Positions 61,031 to 64,000 of a stretch of 64,000 nt of DNA are shown here, piece by piece. The stretch's first letter is position 1, and the number at the start of each line of letters is the position of its first letter. The translations under genes were made by a program, and so were the position numbers. The stretch spans positions 186,001-250,000 of the forward strand of contig JAQJVL010000127.1 in assembly GCA_035578905.1 (NCBI GenBank), written 5' to 3'. A model generated the notes under the pieces. That model had not been told where the DNA came from. It was given only the letters and a program-made list of their open reading frames with translations, and ran no database searches. This DNA is from Stictocephala bisonia (Eukaryota > Arthropoda > Insecta > Hemiptera > Membracidae).

Positions 61031-61079
61031 TACAGTTTAAAATGTTAAAATGTTAATCCACTACCGCAACCATAACTTG

Positions 61080-61205
61080 GGTTAACCTAACATAACCAAA
61101 CATAACATAACTAAACCTAACATAACCAGATATAACCTAACTAAACCTAATATAGCATAACTAAACCAAACATAGTCTAAACAAACTTAACATAACCTAA
61201 CTAAA
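61080..61205. repeat. Degenerate CCTAA/ACATAACCTAA-type tract
   Basis: Loosely periodic words such as AACCTAACATAACC and AACTAAACCTAACATAACC. It resembles a decayed run related to the TTAGG arthropod telomere motif but is not a clean telomeric array. Confidence 0.6.
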
Positions 61206-61366
61206 GTAGTGGTAGTGAATTTATGGAAAAGTTCCAAATTGTTTCCATTATTATTTTCTTATATAATTAAAAAACGTAATTTAAAATCATCTAGCGTGAA
61301 TTGTTATTCGTAATTGACCATAAAAAGTTATTATTAAGTAATCTATACATATATAAGCCAAATACC

Positions 61367-61960
61367 ACTCACTCACTCACTGACTGACTAAACACGAAAT
61401 CTCAAAAACCACCGAACGGATTCATATGAAACTTGGTACGTAGCTTCCTCTAGGGTAGTAGGTGCTCGCTAAGAAACGGTTTCAAAAAATTCAATCAGGT
61501 TCGCGACCAAACCGCGAAAAACGCGACTTTTAAATTTATGTATTTTTTGTGAACCTACAAATCACATTGCAACAAAACTTGGTACCAAGCTTCCTTTTAG
61601 GTCTTAGATGAACTCTAGAAAAAAGTTTTCACAAAGTTCGGGTCATTTCAGCACTATAAAGAACTCACTCACTCACTGACTGACTAAACACAAAATCTCA
61701 AAAACCACCGAACGGATTCGTATGAAACTTGGTACGTAGCTTCCTCTAGGGTAGTAAGTGCTCGCTAAGAAACGGTTTCAAAAAATTCAATCAGGTTCGC
61801 GACCAAACCGCGAAAAACGCGACTTTTAAATTTATGTATTTTTTGTGAACCTACATATCACATTGCAACAAAACTTGATACCAAGCTTCCTTTTAGGTCT
61901 TAGATGAACTCTAGAAAAAAGTTTTCACAAAGTTCGGGTCATTTCAGCACTATAAAGAAC
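61367..61960 (+). repeat. 296-bp tandem duplication plus a third diverged unit
   Basis: Unit 1 (61,367-61,662) and unit 2 (61,663-61,960) are nearly identical. A diverged third unit is at about 61,985-62,335, beginning after GCTTCGCTACGGA. All repeat GGAACGGATTCRWATG-like and AACCGCGAAAAACGCGAC words. Confidence 0.9.
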
Positions 61961-62339
61961 TAGCAGAAAGTACCCGTGCTTCGCTACGGATTATGATTAA
62001 GGAACGGATTCGAATGCAAATTGGTATGTAGCTTTCTCTAGAGTTGTAGGTGCTCTCTGAGAAACTGTTTCAAAAAATTAAATCGGGTTCTCGACCAAAC
62101 CGCGTAAAACGCGACGTTTAATTTTCGAATTTTCTGAACGTAAACATTCGATTAAAAGAAAATTTGGTGCTAAACTTCCTTTTAGGTCTAAGATGAATTC
62201 TGGGACGTTTTTTCTGAACTTACAAAGCAGGTCGCAACTAAAATTGGTGCTAAGCTTTCTTTTAGGTCTTAAATGAACTGTAATAACAATTTTACAACAA
62301 GTTTGGTTCTGCTCGGCACTATAACTCTTTATACTTTGC

Positions 62340-63067
62340 ATAAGTGCTTATAAAAAAAAAAACCATTTCAATCACGTTTCAAACCAAACATAAAAAAACT
62401 CGATACTTGACGATTGTTGTATATTTTCTAAACCTAGACAACAGATCACAAATAAACTTGATACTATGATTCTTCGGCTGATTGTAAATTAGCGATAGCA
62501 GTCTTGGCTGTTCACTAGAAGGCCGGTTCTTATCAGTTGACCTCTGCCCTCCCTCCCACTCCCCGCACCAAACCGCAGTACGGCTCGGCTCATATCAGTC
62601 CAGTACACGCTTTTGACCTGAACACTGCTTTGCTGTTTGTTCAGTTCTGTCCATTGCTTATTGCTTCTGAATACTACCTACTTTTTCTTAAATATTTTCT
62701 TTTGCCCCACTATTTGCTACCATAGTATTCGATTGCCTCACATCCTTTCATACCATCATTTTTTTATCTTTTTTCATGTCATAACTCTGACATTCTTAAT
62801 AGTTCTCCTGGTTCAAACTTGATACAGTTGACATAACTCTGTAGTTAAAACTCCGGCCACTCCACTTTGGGTAGGGTGTTCCCTTACTACATGAGTTTAT
62901 ATTGGTATTTTATTCTGTTAACTATTTGCTTCTTTTACTTACTGCTTGCTTCAATTCTAGATCATCTGCTTGGGTTTGAACCTTTTCACTTCATCTTCTT
63001 CTTCTAAAATACAAAGCTAAATTTTTCTTTATTCATCTTAATACTTTTTCTGAACAGTTGCACGACA
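62340..63067 (+). other. Probable 5' leader of the OTU ORF
   Basis: Pyrimidine-rich and less AT-rich than most of the window, with no long frame that I trust. It contains CCTCCCTCCCACTCCCCGCA. It presumably holds the promoter and leader of the downstream ORF. Confidence 0.4.
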
Positions 63068-64000
63068 ATGGTTATTGAAACATTTGATATTGATGGTGTG
63101 GCAGTACCTCACCATGTCATAAAGATCACTGGGGACGGGGCTTGCCTTTTCTCCTCTTTATCTTGTCTGGTCCACTGTACAGCTTCACTAACACTCCGAG
63201 TGCGCGCTGACATTGTGCGTCACGTGTCCAACAACTGGCGCAGACTTAAGCCTTACACCTTGACCATAAATAAAGTCCCTTACAGAACTAAACGTCAGAA
63301 TATCACCGACATGTCACAGCCTTACTTCTATGGAACCTTTTGTGAGCTCATGGTTGCAGCAGAGGTCTTTCCTTATAAGTTCGAACTCTTCCGTGACAGA
63401 AAACTATTAGCCTGTTATGGGGATAAGGTTCAGGAAATAAAAAGACTTAAGTTCTCTGGTGATGACTTGGCAGGGCACTTTGACGTTCTTATACCTTGCG
63501 AACAACCTTATGTACCAAATTATTTTCAAAACGGTCTACATACCTCACAATCTTATGCCTCAACATTAAAATCCCAACCTGGTTTTTCTGAATCTATGCC
63601 CACCGATCCTATTACATCCAAATCTGGCCCATCTTCCCTTTGTGTCTATGAACCTGTTGCAGTCCAACCAGGCTCTTCTCAGCCCATCCTATCAAACCTT
63701 GAAACTCCCTTAGACATGAGTTCGGATGAATCAATCGTAACAGTGATCACACCTCAAAAATCTAGAGGTAGAAAACGAAGAAAAAGATTCACTGATTCCA
63801 TCCGAAAAAAGCAGGTTAGGGAGTCTGTTGCTAAAAATACGGAGAGCCATTCTGAAATGCATAGAAAGGCTGTTAAAAAATATGCCGAGAGCCACCCTGA
63901 AGTGCACAGGGGGGCTGTTCAAAAATATGCCGAGAGCCACCCAGAAGTAAACAGAAGGGCTGTTCAAAAATATGCCGAGAGCCACCTAGAAGTAAACAGA
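63068..64000 (+). CDS. OTU-domain cysteine protease protein of a Helentron-type element (partial, 3' end off window)
   Basis: Uninterrupted for 311 codons to the window edge, starting at ATG 63,068 (context GACAATGG). Residues 16-35 hold the OTU catalytic loop HVIKITGDGACLFSSLSCLV, with D23 and the nucleophile C26. The catalytic His is H137 in GHFDVLIP, and YGTFCELMVAAEVF (88-101) fits the middle of the fold. After a Ser/Pro-rich linker and a basic stretch (GRKRRKRF), a run of 15-residue repeats begins: KYAESHPEVHRGAVQ and variants, at least four units, still going at the edge. OTU proteases remove ubiquitin or similar tags. In Helitron2/Helentron elements an OTU domain accompanies the Rep/helicase machinery. 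The catalytic residues and frame are intact, so this copy could be recent. A domesticated host gene is the main alternative. Confidence 0.8.
   Translation, partial: MVIETFDIDGVAVPHHVIKITGDGACLFSSLSCLVHCTASLTLRVRADIVRHVSNNWRRLKPYTLTINKVPYRTKRQNITDMSQPYFYGTFCELMVAAEVFPYKFELFRDRKLLACYGDKVQEIKRLKFSGDDLAGHFDVLIPCEQPYVPNYFQNGLHTSQSYASTLKSQPGFSESMPTDPITSKSGPSSLCVYEPVAVQPGSSQPILSNLETPLDMSSDESIVTVITPQKSRGRKRRKRFTDSIRKKQVRESVAKNTESHSEMHRKAVKKYAESHPEVHRGAVQKYAESHPEVNRRAVQKYAESHLEVNR

Larger units (their letters stand above)
61367..64000 (+). mobile_element. Helentron/Helitron2-type element, 5' part (continues beyond window)
   Basis: The subterminal region holds CACTCACTCACTGACTGACT, CAAAAACCACCGAACGGATT, AACTTGGTACGTAGCTTCCT and AGTACCCGTGCTTCGCTACG. 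I associate these words with arthropod Helitron-like elements. An OTU-protease ORF follows, as in Helentrons. The Rep/helicase ORF would lie past 64,000 and is not seen, so the class assignment is inference. Confidence 0.68.

Overview
The window looks like nuclear DNA from an invertebrate animal, most likely an arthropod. It is strongly AT-rich throughout (judged by eye, not computed), and almost all of it is non-coding. It carries transposons common in arthropod genomes: two Tc1/mariner-superfamily elements with catalytic aspartate spacings I count as 41 and 40 residues, a Penelope-like retroelement with a GIY-YIG nuclease remnant, an OTU-protease Helitron2/Helentron-type element, a 5'-truncated non-LTR retrotransposon and several tRNA-headed SINEs. 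I cannot name the species. No complete host gene is visible.

Layout. 1-16 kb is AT-rich non-coding DNA with a 36-bp minisatellite (2.1-2.4 kb), a non-LTR 3' end (7.0-7.3 kb), one plausible 35-nt exon (8.80 kb), a 63-bp tandem repeat (10.9-11.3 kb) and an (AT)n tract (15.75 kb). From 16.1 to 27.7 kb and again from 31.9 to 37.7 kb, the same islands recur in the same order (Ay, F, Ax, C, G, D). I read this as an old segmental duplication. Mariner 1 (16.4-18.5 kb) and mariner 2 (21.3-23.8 kb) lie only in the first copy. More diverged Ay and D islands occur at 42.0/43.0 kb and 47.2/48.1 kb, with another good D at 50.6 kb. Two minus-strand exon candidates with good splice sites and matching phase (30.09-30.22 and 28.88-28.93 kb) lie between the two main copies.

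39.2-40.4 kb is a TA-flanked foldback element whose left arm was entered by a tRNA-headed SINE. 48.45-49.88 kb is a 22-bp satellite with signs of higher-order structure. 52.4 kb holds a possible coiled-coil exon. 56.2-59.2 kb is a decayed Penelope-like element with three copies of a hammerhead-ribozyme-like motif. 60.3-61.0 kb is a small TA-flanked inverted-repeat element. 61.4 kb to the window end is the 5' part of a Helentron-type element whose OTU-domain ORF is intact and runs off the edge.

The genes do not form a working system here: the only long intact reading frame is the OTU protein. The most interesting signals are the conserved islands shared by diverged duplicated blocks, the Penelope element with its ribozyme-like termini, and the OTU/repeat protein.
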